DNA from: Agapanthus africanus | Taxonomy: Eukaryota; Streptophyta; Magnoliopsida; Asparagales; Amaryllidaceae | Assembly (NCBI GenBank): GCA_030015575.1 | Contig: JASDDO010000006.1 | Span: forward strand, 379,586,137-379,650,136 | Length of the DNA stretch: 64,000 bases | Direction: 5' to 3' | Shown: positions 33,810 to 44,638 of the stretch, in pieces | How positions within the stretch are numbered: the first letter of the stretch is position 1 | Layout: each line of letters begins with the position of its first letter | Position numbers and translations under genes: made by a program | The notes under the pieces: model-generated | Databases searched by the model: none | What the model saw: only the letters and a program-made list of their open reading frames with translations | What the model was told of the DNA's origin: nothing

Positions 33810-36211
33810 TGTCACGCCTTACTTCCCAATAGACGGGAACGATGATATGGCAAGCCCGCAACGTATTTACTATGAAACAAATACGTTAAGCATAATTAAG
33901 CAATATAACAACGAACAAGAATGACAAGAGTAATAAAATTAAACAGCAACTTTATTTACATTCAACTTTATATACAACTATCTGAAAATAAAAGATACAA
34001 TAAGTAAAGCAAATGCTTAAACAATGGCATACAGAAAGTAAGTGCAGACTGGAAAGAGCTAGTAATCTGGCTGTGCAGTAAGCTGGTCCAAGTCCTCCGG
34101 ACTCGGCTCTATCTCCTCAGAGTCCGGTCCTCCTGATGAACATCCTAAAAAAGAAACAGAGAGCAATGTCGTCAGTGAACTAGAGCTCTGTAAGTCCCAA
34201 AAGAAGTAAGAGAAGATAGTATACAATGTAAATAGAAATCAAATGAACAGAAGACGGGTAAAATTGTATATGGTCATTCACGTGTATAAAATAGCTATTC
34301 CAACGTGGTTATTTGTAGTTTGATAAAGAAAATATTCATGTATACGAGAGGAGTCTATCTTACCCCTTGGACTATGGTAATATGTAGTACAAGGTCCCGT
34401 CATAACCCACGGGACAACGTCATGTGAATTCATGTAGGTGTCTTTTAAAGTGATCTCTCGTGCCACGATATACGTTCCATACCAATCTACCCATTTATCC
34501 CCGCATATTGTATTGTATAAATTAAGATTATAGGTCTTGGCCGAATCCATAGATATAAAATATTTAGGTTCATATTCAAGATGTAATCATGTGTTCAGGT
34601 ATTTATGTTAGGTTTATGTCAAGTTATAACCATAGTTCGGTCAAGTCGAGTCAAGTATATAAGTTTGAGTTTGATATTTGAATTAGAGTATTCAGATTCA
34701 TGATCAAGTATATAAATTCGTGTTTGATTTTGGATTCTAGGTCAAAGGTGGATTCCTGTTGGAGTCGGAAACTTGTGAATGGATTTAACTCTTGAATTTC
34801 TTAGGTTCGGGAGCAATCGGCAACTGCTGCACATGGACGGTAGGATTTGTGTCTTTTTCCAAGACAATTACCATTGATAACTCCATTAAGTTTTCTAACC
34901 TGAATAGGCAAGCACTCACTTTCTCCGGCTCTCTGGGGCTCAAGAGAAATGATACCGCTTAAGCCTATGTTAATTCTATAGTCCTTAAAGTATTGTTTGC
35001 ATATTTCGATGGGGTTTTATAAAAAATATGTTAATATTGTTTTAAAATAAACCTCGAGGGTGATTTACAAGATTTAAGGTTTTCATGGGCATGTATTTTA
35101 ATTGTTATGATATTTTGGTGATGAAACTTAGCCTTTTTAAAAGTTTATGGTATTTTATTGAAAACTAGCTCTTTTGGAAACTTAATGGTATTTTATTAAA
35201 AGTTTAATATTTCATTTTAAAAATATAGTTTCATAATATATTTTTATTGAAAATATGGATTCATATTTTTTTTCCAAAAAATTAGTTTTATTTAGAAAAG
35301 TCGCATTTCTTAAAAACCGTATTTTATTTCCTTTCGAGACCGAATACTCCGTGAAGAGTTCTGCATCTTGCTCTACTATCGTAAATGATGTGCGATAATC
35401 CACACCATCTATTAGCAGGCCCCCTAACGAGGGTTGTAGAGGCGTATTTGCCAAGAATTACAAAATACTGATTAAAAAAAACCCAGTTTGAAAAGATGTG
35501 GTATTTTAATGAAAAACTTATTCTTTAGAATAGCTATATGTTTAGAGTACCATGCTATAAAACCATAGTGTGTGTGGGGGGTAGGTCGTTACCCCGTGAA
35601 GTTTTTCTAAAGGTATTTAAACTAATTATCGAGAAAAGGGTGATACTAAAGTTCATGGTACTTTAATGAAAAAGTTCGTTTTATGATAGTTTCACATGGA
35701 AGTTTTGGTTAAACTCAAGCTAAAAGGTTATAATCAAAGTTACAAGTAGGATGGTAAAGTTAGTTTGACTTATGTATTAAGGAAAAGAGAGTTCCAAGTT
35801 CTAAACAAAAATGTATCGAAGGTAACTCCACTTTATCGATATATTTTTAAGAGATGATTTGAAATAAAAATAAGAAGAGATAAGAGAGACTTATGGCTTT
35901 ATAAATTCGAGAAGGAAGTAAGGGAAAAGGGAGGGGGTTTCGTGGCGTCGCGGAAGCTCCGGAAACGGCTTCGATTTTCAATGGAAGGAGCTTGGTTGCT
36001 AACTCCACTTGACTCCATTTGCACTTAGGAATTTTTGAAATGATTTTGCTAGAAATTTTCAGAATAAAGAGGAGATAGGGCATGGGATGGTATTTATAGT
36101 GAAGAATTAGGGTTTGGAGAATTAAAATTTTTGATTAAAATGCATTAAAAAGGTGTTAAATGGTGAATCGAAGAGTCTCTATTTGATTGCAAGAAAATCA
36201 AACAGTGCAGG

Positions 36212-39200
36212 TGTCACGCCCCGCTTCCCGGTATACGGCAAAGGGGACGCGACTGGGCCGCTACGTATTTACTCAAAAGCAAATACGCTAAGCATAACTA
36301 AGCAATATAAAAGAAGTAAATGCACAAGAGACAAAATTTAATAAAACAACAACTTTATTTATTCACATTCTTTCTGTACAATGCATGGAAAGTAAATACA
36401 ACTGAAATAAAGGAATGCCTAAACAATGGCATAACAGGAATGTAAAGTACTGAGAGGAAATGTATACAATGAAACTAAAGCGCCGGGTCTTTAGCAAACT
36501 GATCCAAGTCTTCAGCAGTAGGCTCGATCTCTGACGTGTCCCAATTACATGACAACATTCAAAGAAGAAAGAAAGAGAATGTCGTCGGTGAACAGGTCGC
36601 TCGGTAAGTCCCAAAGAGGAGAGGAAAGTAGAATAGACAGAATAAGAAAGTATCTTTTAAAGTTGTATTATATTGTTGTAATATTGTGTTGACGCTGTTG
36701 TTTGTAGTTTGGTACAGAAGACGCCAGTGTATACGAGAGGAGTCCCACTTACACCGGGGACTTTGGTAACCTGTAGTACAAGGTTCCGTCGATAATACCA
36801 CGGAACAACGGCATGGATGTAATTACGTCTTAAGTGACCATCTCGTACCACCTTTAACATATTTCGTACCAGTCTACCCCTTAAACCCCGTAGTGTTATC
36901 TCGATTGTATTGTATTGTCTTGTATTGTAACTGTATAAATTGTATAATTGGATGACTGACCGAAACCATGATATCAGTAAATGGATGTAACCGTAGAATC
37001 ATGTAAATGGAATAACTGGAGAACCATGTAAATGGAATGTATATCCATGGTTCGGTTCAGTCAAGTTGTATAGATTGATAATTGGATTCATGAATTCATG
37101 TTAAATTGTAATATTGAATATTGTAGATTGTACTTGAATCATATTCAAGTCAGATTATACTGAGATTCAAACTGAGTCAGACAATCGGCAAGGTAAATTG
37201 AAGTCCTGATTGTTTTTTAATTTGTCTACCTTAGATAGGCAAGCACCCACTTCTCCGGCTCCCTGAGTCTCAAGAGATTGGTCCCGCTTAAACCTATGTT
37301 TACTAGGGTCCTTAGGGTAATTTATAGAACTTGAGGGGGTTTTATGAAAAAATACTTTTATATACTTTTCAAAATACACCCCAAATATTTATTATTCGTC
37401 TTTAGAGTTGTAGTGAATGCAGATTTTACATTGTGATATTTCTAGTGAACATATCCTAATTTCATAAATAAAGGTATTTATTTATAATATTGGTTTTGTA
37501 TGGAATCCAGGGTATTTTAAGGTAAATTGATTCTTGTGATTTTTAGAAAAAGATGGAATATTTATATCATAAACAAATTGGTATTTTAATGAGAAATATA
37601 TATATATTTATACAAAAATAATTTTAATATATATTTTATATTCTAAAAATCTCATTTTCTTAAGATGTCGTATTTTAAATCTTTCGAGACCGAATGCTCC
37701 TTGCGGAGGTCTGAATCTCGCACTACTAAGCCCGAAGATGTGCGATAATCCGCACCATCCCGAACGGGTTCCCCAAATGGGTTGTAGTGGCGCTTTGCAA
37801 AGATTTGTATAAATACTAATCATTAAGGAAAATGGTTTTATTAATTATGGTATTTAAATGAAAAAGTGTCGTTTTCCTGTATTCTATGTTCTAGGGTCTC
37901 CTAAGTCAACTAGACTGCTCCTAACTGGTCTAAAAGGATAAGTTGTGAGATACCTCAAATCGCCTCTTCACCGCAAATTGTGGCCAGGTAAGTACAAGTG
38001 AAGAAAGGAGGGATCCGCTCACGAATCACCGTGAGACGGGCCTTTTAAAGTTACCTTTCTCACTTGCCTAGCCTAGACACCATAAAGTCAGGTTTAGATA
38101 AACGACTGATGTCCACAATCTTATCCTATTTTCATAATAAGGGGTATTTATTTATAAAGATATATCGATATTAAATCTTTTAGAAATGGTTTTATTAAGT
38201 AAAGGGTATTTAAATGAAAATATTTGTTTTCCCGTATTCTAAGTTCTCGAGGGTATTGTATTAGGTTGCATATGAGTGTGTGAGGAGGTAGGTCATTATC
38301 TCGTGATCTACTTTAAAGGTATAGCAAGTTTAATGGGGTTAAATGTATAATTGAAATAATGTGGTATTTAAGCGAAAAATACGATAAATTGAAATAGCCA
38401 TCATTTCATGTAATGAAACTTGATCAATTTGGTTGATTAGTGTTTAATAGTCAACATGAGAGAGTTTAAGCATAATTGTATTAACGAGAAGTGAAGTTTT
38501 ATGTAGAAACCGAATCGGAAATCGGATTTGTTCCGATTCCGTTGGGTTTTTTAAATCCGTATTTTTTTGAATAGAAAGGAGAGATAGAAAATGGGACTTA
38601 CGGGTTTTAGGTCATACAAGATAGTGAAATGGACGTAGGGGAATCGCCGATGTGTTGCGTAGTCGCCGGTAGTTCCTAAAACGATCGCCGGAAGTTCGCC
38701 GTAGATTTCGCCGGAGCTTCTCCTTTCGCTCATTTTCAAAGTACACACGATTCTTGGAATTTTGAGAGAGTGGGCTCAGAGTTTTGGGGTGAGAGGGTAG
38801 GGGGTATGGGTGTATTTATAGGGTTAAGCTAGGGTTAGGGTAGATGTAGGGGTTTTAAATAAAAATATAAAAATATAGGAAATTCATTAAAAATTTGGAG
38901 TAATTAGGTGTTAATGGGCTCTCTGGAGGTGGTCTACAGAAATAAAGTATGCAGTGAAGGTGGGGAGATAAAAAAGTCATGATTTTGCAGTTGACGACTC
39001 GGCCGAACGGCCGAGTCCGATCGAGTAAGTCTCTGGTATATTTAGTTTTTCAGGTTTAGTTCAAAGTTTGGGAGTTATCTCAGGTGGACTGTTGAGCTTC
39101 TATAAAATTTAAAACAAATAAATATAAAAATAATGTGGGGCATGGGATTTGAACTCTGGTGGCTTGGTTCAGTAGTGCAAGTTATTACCAATGAGCTACA

Positions 39201-39325
39201 AGCTCCTTCTTGTAATTAAATTGCTAATTAATTACTTAAGTCTTGTGCTCAGGCAATAAATACCCCTTTATGGATTTTTGAATTTTTTTTGTAAAAACTT
39301 GTATATGAAATTTAGGGTTGTTACA
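36212..39325 (-). mobile_element. Solo LTR of a related gypsy family (3,114 bp), TSD GCAGG
   Basis: Starts TGTCACGCCCCGC and ends GGGTTGTTACA on the plus strand, with perfect GCAGG at 36207-36211 and 39326-39330. The first 100 bases (ACGTATTTACT...AAATACG, TAAGCATAA) resemble the surrounding chromovirus LTR, so the two are related families. It is exactly absent from the other LTR of the host element. No coding sequence; open frames inside are incidental. Confidence 0.93.
39133..39212 (-). other. tRNA-like A/B-box segment in the solo LTR
   Basis: On the minus strand, GTAGCTCATTGGTAATAA (A-box-like) is followed about 35 bases later by GAGTTCAAATCCCATG (B-box-like), then CCCCAC. The arms pair poorly, so it is not a tRNA gene. 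It occupies the same relative position as the segment in the chromovirus LTRs. Confidence 0.6.
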
Positions 39326-39595
39326 GCAGGGAAGTTAAGGGGAGATGAAAGGACAAGTGTTCAAAGCACGGAGGTGATTGGGGTATTTTAGACCATCGGT
39401 AGTGGCCATATAGAGCAAACGGACGGTCGGATTTAATTGGGTTGTCTCGAGATTCGTGCCACGTGTCAATTTAGGTATGTACACCACATTGCGCCTGTTT
39501 GATTTTTCTGAAAATTTTCGTTTATTCGTGAATTGCACGTGCAACACTTGGGCTTCTGAAAAATTAAAAAGAAAAAATCTGAAAAATAATTATAT

Positions 39596-39670
39596 CTGAT
39601 GGGAATCGAACGCACAGGTTATGTCGCAGTAGTGTAGAGCCTTACCAGTGAACTACAAGTTGCTTCTTGC
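39596..39670 (-). other. tRNA-like A/B-box segment in the chromovirus 3' LTR
   Basis: The minus strand reads TTGTAGTTCACTGGTAAGGC (A-box-like), then TGCGTTCGATTCCCATCAG (B-box-like). It lies about 100-170 bp inside the LTR start. Confidence 0.65.
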
Positions 39671-39823
39671 TTTTATTTAACAAAAATAACTTTTAACTCT
39701 TATACAGACCGTAATATTCTTTTCTGTACAATAACACGAAATTTCTGTACAATGATTTCAGAGTTGTTACTTTCTACCCTCCTTATAAAATTTTCGTCAT
39801 CGAAATTTACAATTACATAGGGA

Positions 39824-40048
39824 CTAATTTTCAAAAAGGTAATGGTATCGTGCACGTATATCGTCTTCTCGCTCCCATGTCGATTCTCCTGGCGAGTCTT
39901 TTCTCCACATCACCCGGACCAAGTTTACCTCCTTGTTCCGTAATGTCTTCACTTTTCGGTTCAGGATTTCAACTAGTTGTTGCTCGCAGGTTAGGTCGGT
40001 TTGTACTGTGAGCTCTGAGTGGTCAAGTATGTGGCTGGGGTCTCTCAC
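39824..40048 (-). pseudogene. Chromodomain at integrase C-terminus
   Basis: The end of pol encodes ILNRKVKTLRNKEVNLVRVM, then WRKDSPGESTWEREDDIRARY. The pattern of ILxRKxKxLRNK, VxVxW and ATWExE is that of plant chromovirus chromodomains of the Tekay/Reina/CRM group, thought to help target integration to chromatin. This part has no internal stop over 75 codons and ends at LFEN followed by a stop near 39824, just before the purine tract. Confidence 0.85.
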
Positions 40049-41224
40049 ATATCGTCGTAGCTAGGATATGTGAAATACGTTGTGCACTCCTTCCAATGAA
40101 GGTGGTAGTGCTAAACGGTATGCCACTTCTCCAACTCATTTGAGCATGTCGAACTGTCCTATATATCTTAGATTTAACTTACCCCTCTTGCCAAAATGGA
40201 TCACTCCTCTGTTTAGAAAGATCTTCAGGAACAGATGGTCTCCGGGTTGAAACTCCAAGTGGCGACGCTTTGCATCTGCCCAATGTTTCTGTCGGTTTTG
40301 GGCTATTCGCATCATTTCCCTGATCGTGCGAACCACGTCCACAATTGCTACGATCATCTCTGGTCTAAGGAGTTCACGATCTCCAACGTCGTCCCAACTT
40401 AGCAGTGAACGACACTTCCGTCCGTAGAACTCTGCGAATGGAACCATCCTAATGCTTTTCTGATAGCTGTTGTTGTATGAAAACTCCATAAGGTGTAGGT
40501 GATCTTCCCACGAACCTCCGAAGTCCAACATACAGGCTCTCAGCATGTCTTCCAGAATCTGAATTGTTCGCTTGGACTGTCCATCTATTTGTGGATGATA
40601 CACTGTGCGGAAATTCATACTCGTTCCCAAGTTATCTTGCAGACTCTGCCAGAACTGTGATCGGAATCTTGTATCACGATCGGAGACGATGCAGACATGT
40701 ACTCCATATAATCTCACGATCTTCTCCATGTACTCCCTTGCCAACATCTCAATTGACTGGCCAACTCGAAATGGAATAAAGTGAGACGACTTGGTGAGTT
40801 GATCCACAATAACCCAAATTGCGTCATTACCCTTCGTGCTGCGAGGGAGAGCAATCACGAAATCCATGGTAATGTACTGCCATTTCCATTCTGGGATTGG
40901 TAACGGCTGAAGTAGACCAGCAGTTCTGTGATGTTCAGCATTCACTTGCTGACACACCAAACACTTGGCCATGCTTCTTGCTACTTCTCGCTTCATTCCA
41001 TGCCACTAATAGTGTTGCCGTAGATCCTTGTACATCTTCGTACCACCGGAGTGTACCGAATACGGAGAGTTATGAGCTTCTTTCATCAATTCTTTTTGAA
41101 CAGGGCCGACTGGTATGCATAAACGACTTCCGTATCGCAAGGATCCATTTTCGTGGATGATGAAGTCAGTTCGTAGTCCACTTTCTACTTATTCTCGGAT
41201 CTTTTTTATCTTGGCATCATTTGC
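40049..41224 (-). pseudogene. Chromovirus integrase, catalytic Glu replaced
   Basis: The longest open stretch is 40996-40136 (286 codons). Upstream, 41160-40990 holds the HHCC zinc region in broken form. The core has TMDFVIALP (first Asp), VSDRDTRF (second Asp) and DGQSKRTIQ, where the family has Glu in QSERT: the third DDE residue is Lys. A GPY/F-like module follows (AKRRHLEFQPGDHLFLK). A stop follows FDMLK at about 40136; the frame then continues to the chromodomain. Confidence 0.88.
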
Positions 41225-41790
41225 TTAAGTTGCCTTGATCTGATTGATAAGAGTGGACTGGACTTGTAAGTTCATCAAAAATAAAGCGTTACCTGGCACA
41301 ACTACTTCAATCTCCAATCCATGCAGTTCTTGTTGTAGTCTCCACTGAGCGGTGAGGTTCATTGCTAATAGCTGGCGACTAAGTGCATCAGGAACTACGT
41401 TAATCTTCTCAGGATAATACTGTAGGTTGATGTCAAAATCCGCCATGAGTTCTAGCTATCTTCTCTACCGCATGTTGAGTTCCTACTGAGTAAATACATA
41501 CTTCAGACTTCTGTGGTCAGTGTATATATCCACTCGTTCTTCCAAAAGATAGTAGCACCAAATCTTAAGTGCGAAGATGACGGCTACCAATTCTAGATCA
41601 TGTGTTGGATAGTTACGTTCATGGACCTTTAACTGTCTTGATGCAAAAGCCATAATTTTTCTATGCTGGTGTAGAACACATCCTAATCCTTTACCGGACG
41701 CGTCACAATTCACAACGAATCCGCCAGATTGATCCGGTATTACAAGAATAGGTGCAGAGGTTAATCTCGACTTCTACAAAATCCTTTTCA
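41225..41790 (-). pseudogene. Chromovirus RNase H and linker
   Basis: 41713-41483 encodes [12 protein letters not shown] (catalytic Asp), [18 protein letters not shown] (Glu) and [13 protein letters not shown], the gypsy RNase H signature, ending in a stop. 41446-41225 continues with DALSRQ and the linker to integrase. The part between RT and RNase H (41714-41873) is frameshifted and holds stops. Confidence 0.85.
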
Positions 41791-41873
41791 CATGTTTTTG
41801 ACCACACGAATGTTTCATCTTTACGTGTGATCTTGGTCAGGGGTGCTGCGATCTTTTAGAAGCCTTCAATAAA

Positions 41874-42690
41874 TCATCGGTAGTATTCTGCTAGTCCCAA
41901 GAAACTTCGTATATCTTTCACCGTCTTTGTTGTCGGCCACTCACTGACAGCTGACACTTTAGCTGGATTTACAGAGATTCCTTTACCTGAAACGATATGT
42001 CCGAGAAATCTGACTTGATCTAGCCAAAACTCATACTTGTTATACTTGGCGTAGAGCTGATGTTGTCGTAATGTCTGCAGGACAATCCGTAAGTGCTTGG
42101 CGTGCTCTTTCCGATTCTTTGAATACACCAGGATGTTGTCGATGAATATAACAACAATCATGTCTAAGTACTCTCGGAAAACATGGTTCATCAGGTTCAT
42201 AAAGATGGCATGTGCATTGGTCACTCCAAATGGCATTACGAGATATTCATAATGGCCATAACGAGTCCTGCCGTCTTCGGAATGTTGGACTCTTTGACCT
42301 TCACCTGATGGTAACTCGAACGAAGATCTAGCTTTGAAAAGACACAAGATCCACTTAACTGATCGAAAAGATCATCGATGCGCGGTAGTGGATACTTGTT
42401 CTTAATCGTCACTTCGTTCAGAGCTCTATAATCCACACACATTCTGTAGGAACCTTCCTTCTTCTTCACGAGTAACGCCGGAGATCCCCAACTTGAAGTA
42501 CTCGGTCGAATCCAACCTTTCTTCAATAGTTCGTCCAACTGAATGCGGATCTCCTTCAATCCCTCCAGACTTAATCGGTATGGAGCTTTGATTACAAGTT
42601 GTGCACCAGGTTGTAAATCAATACTAAATTCAAGAGCTCGATCGGGAGGCAAACCTGATATGTCTTTAGGGAACACATTCTTGAACTCTT
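41874..42690 (-). pseudogene. Chromovirus reverse transcriptase, frameshifted, FIDN at active site
   Basis: The RT start lies in the 43192-42236 frame ([40 protein letters not shown]). Near 42290 a single-base shift moves the reading to the 42347-41874 frame ([18 protein letters not shown], then [21 protein letters not shown]). The catalytic FIDD box reads FIDNILVYS (about 42137-42120), so the second Asp of the YxDD-type motif is Asn. Shift and substitution are each disabling. Confidence 0.9.
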
Positions 42691-43140
42691 GAACTACTTC
42701 AGGCTTTTCTTCTTCCGCAGGTAAAGAGAACACTTCTGCATTCTTCGGTTCAGCACGGTAGCTTCCTGGCTCCAAGGTTCTATTTCCACTTTTGAAATAG
42801 AAGACTGGGTGATCTGGTATCTCAAATACTACTCTCCTTTGACGACAGTCAATAGTAGCATAGAATACTCCTAGCCAATCCATTCCCAACACAACATCGA
42901 AATTTAGTATGTCCGGTACTTTGAAATTTGCGTAGAGTTCTCGTCCGCAAACTACAACTGGGCACAGATCATACCCCAAAGTTTCCTTTAAGACTCCATT
43001 CCCGGAACTGACATTCCAGCTTGAAATGAGTGGCTTCACGGGAATCGCGTGTGTTCTCACGAATCGTTGTGACATGAAGCAGTGTGAAGCTCCAGTGTCG
43101 AAAAGTGTGAATGCAGGAAGGGTGGCTAATAGTATCGTAC
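42691..43140 (-). pseudogene. Chromovirus aspartic protease and RT lead-in
   Basis: Encodes [14 protein letters not shown], the retropepsin DTG active site, then [15 protein letters not shown] (about 42890-42850) and the acidic linker to RT. The reading frame comes directly from the 85-bp intron-like insert at 43141-43225; without removal the frame passes through extra residues that do not fit the family. Confidence 0.85.
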
Positions 43141-43225
43141 CTAAGTTGTGTGAGATTGTGTTTAGATATAGGAAAAGTATAACGATATACAAGGATTGAA
43201 AGGTTGAAAAGATAGGGGAATTTAC
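43141..43225 (-). other. Intron-like insert 2 (85 bp) between gag and protease
   Basis: Begins GTAAATTCCCC and ends CACAACTTAG on the minus strand, AT-rich, with CTATATCTAAAC as a possible branch site about 25 bases from the end. Removing it joins ...GQVITG to [10 protein letters not shown] in frame, the expected continuity for this family. Confidence 0.6.
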
Positions 43226-44495
43226 CAGTGATGACTTGTCCTGTGGTTTCGGCCTCCTCGACCGTCATTGTAAAAGCCTGTCGTCTTGGTACATTCCTCC
43301 TTTCCGGAGGCATATTCCTCTGTCCTTGGGGCACGGTTCTTTGTGCCTAGTGGAATTGACGATGAGGCTGTGCAGGTGGTCTATGTGGAGATAGTGCAGG
43401 AAGGGCTAGGCGGGGTGCAGGTGCCTGAAGGGCTGGCCTCTGCGAAGCTGTAATTGCGGGTCTGGGTACCGGAACTGTGTTAATACGATATGGGCATGCT
43501 CCTATATCGTGAGTAGATGCCCTACAAATCAAACACATGCCATTTGCATGCCTGCAATCTTTCGCCAAGTGTCCAGTTGTCTTGTAGTAGAAACAGAAAT
43601 CTGGACTGGACCGGTTAAATGATCATCCTAGTCTCTTGGGTGTAAAAGTCGGCCTAGAAGAAGCTCCTCCTGTCATTTGTGTAGCAGGGCGTTTGATTCC
43701 GGCTATTTGGTGCTTACCCTTCTTCTTGACCATAGCTTCATAACGACGTGCTGCCTTCAGAGCGAGTTCATGAGTTGGATAGTCGCCTGTGGCTAAAGCC
43801 GCCTGAATCTTCGGGTCTAAGCCCTGTTGGAATCGTCTAGCCCGAATCTCATCGATCGGGATCAAGTGTGCCGCGAACCTGATAAGATATGATGTTAGGA
43901 TAATGATGTGTTTTACGGAACATAATTTGATACGGATTCTTTACCTGCTAAGCATGATGAATTCGGCATCATATTCATCCATCGATTTTACTCACATGGA
44001 ACCTTGTTGCAGGTGGATGAACTGTTGTTCCATTTCAAATCGAGCAGTCTCGGGAAAGAACTTCGCATCGAACAGATCGCGAAACGTCTTCCACTCTATG
44101 GGTTGTGTGAGACGGCTTTCCTCGGCTTTCCACCAGACTTTTGCGTTGTCGGTAAGCTGGAGCTTGGCCACACAAACCCAAGCTATGTCGGGTACCTGTG
44201 CTGCGACAAGGTCATCCTCTATACTCTGGGCCCATTTTTCAGCCTCAAGAGGACTCTCTTTCCTTGAAAAGTTCCTTGGATGCAATGCACGAAATTGTTT
44301 TACTCCGGGTGCTTCGGCTTCCGGCCAGTTCATGAGAATAGCAGTCTGCTCTTGCTGGCCCTCCAGAAGACTTTTGATGGCTTCTAAAAGCACCGTATGT
44401 TCATTAATTGGAGCAGCACCTGTAGAGGGAAGTGGTAAGGTAGGTGGTGGTGTGTTGCTATTGAGGGTGGTATTGATGTTGTTAGTAGAATCCAT
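43226..44495 (-). pseudogene. Chromovirus gag with zinc-knuckle remnant and intron-like insert
   Basis: Starts MDSTNNINTTLNSN at 44495. The conserved gag core is present (KQFRALHPRNFSRKESPLEAEKWAQ split as usual; WKTFRDLFDAKFFPETAR). A TGA follows QQGSM near 43990, then the 66-bp intron-like insert (43944-43879), then IPIDEIRARRFQQGLDPK. Further in-frame stops lie after KRLG (about 43623) and QFH (about 43347). The zinc knuckle near 43600-43560 reads CFYYKTTGHLAKDC: the second Cys is Tyr. All pieces share one frame apart from the inserts, so the original was a single gag-pol frame. Confidence 0.85.
43879..43944 (-). other. Intron-like insert 1 (66 bp) in gag
   Basis: On the minus strand it starts GTAAAGAATCC and ends CTTATCAG, with CCTAAC (a good plant branch-site match) about 20 bases from the end. 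Its removal joins EFIMLSR to FAAHLIPIDE in frame, matching the normal gag order. Confidence 0.6.
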
Positions 44496-44638
44496 TACCT
44501 TGATAGAAAAGGAAAGGTTATGATAGATTTAAAAAATTTAAATTGCAAGGAATGTATAGTTGCTGATTCTTATAATTCTTGTGATATATTGCTTAAGACT
44601 TCATGCAGAACTAATCTACATGGGCTGCCAATAAAACT

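Larger units (their letters stand above)
33810..39770 (-). mobile_element. 3' LTR of the chromovirus, split by a nested solo LTR
   Basis: Segments 33810-36211 and 39331-39770 match the right LTR (44639-47491) continuously; the junction falls at GTGCAGG|GGAGTTAAGG in the intact copy. On the plus strand it starts TGTCACGCC; the far end reads GTTGTTAC then T, where TGTAACA (minus) would be expected, so the first base of the LTR is mutated. Confidence 0.88.

Noticed and set aside
39133..39212. A real tRNA gene
   Set aside because: A- and B-box-like words are present but the acceptor and T stems do not pair.
43903..44523. 206-codon plus-strand frame
   Set aside because: Antisense shadow of the gag frame.
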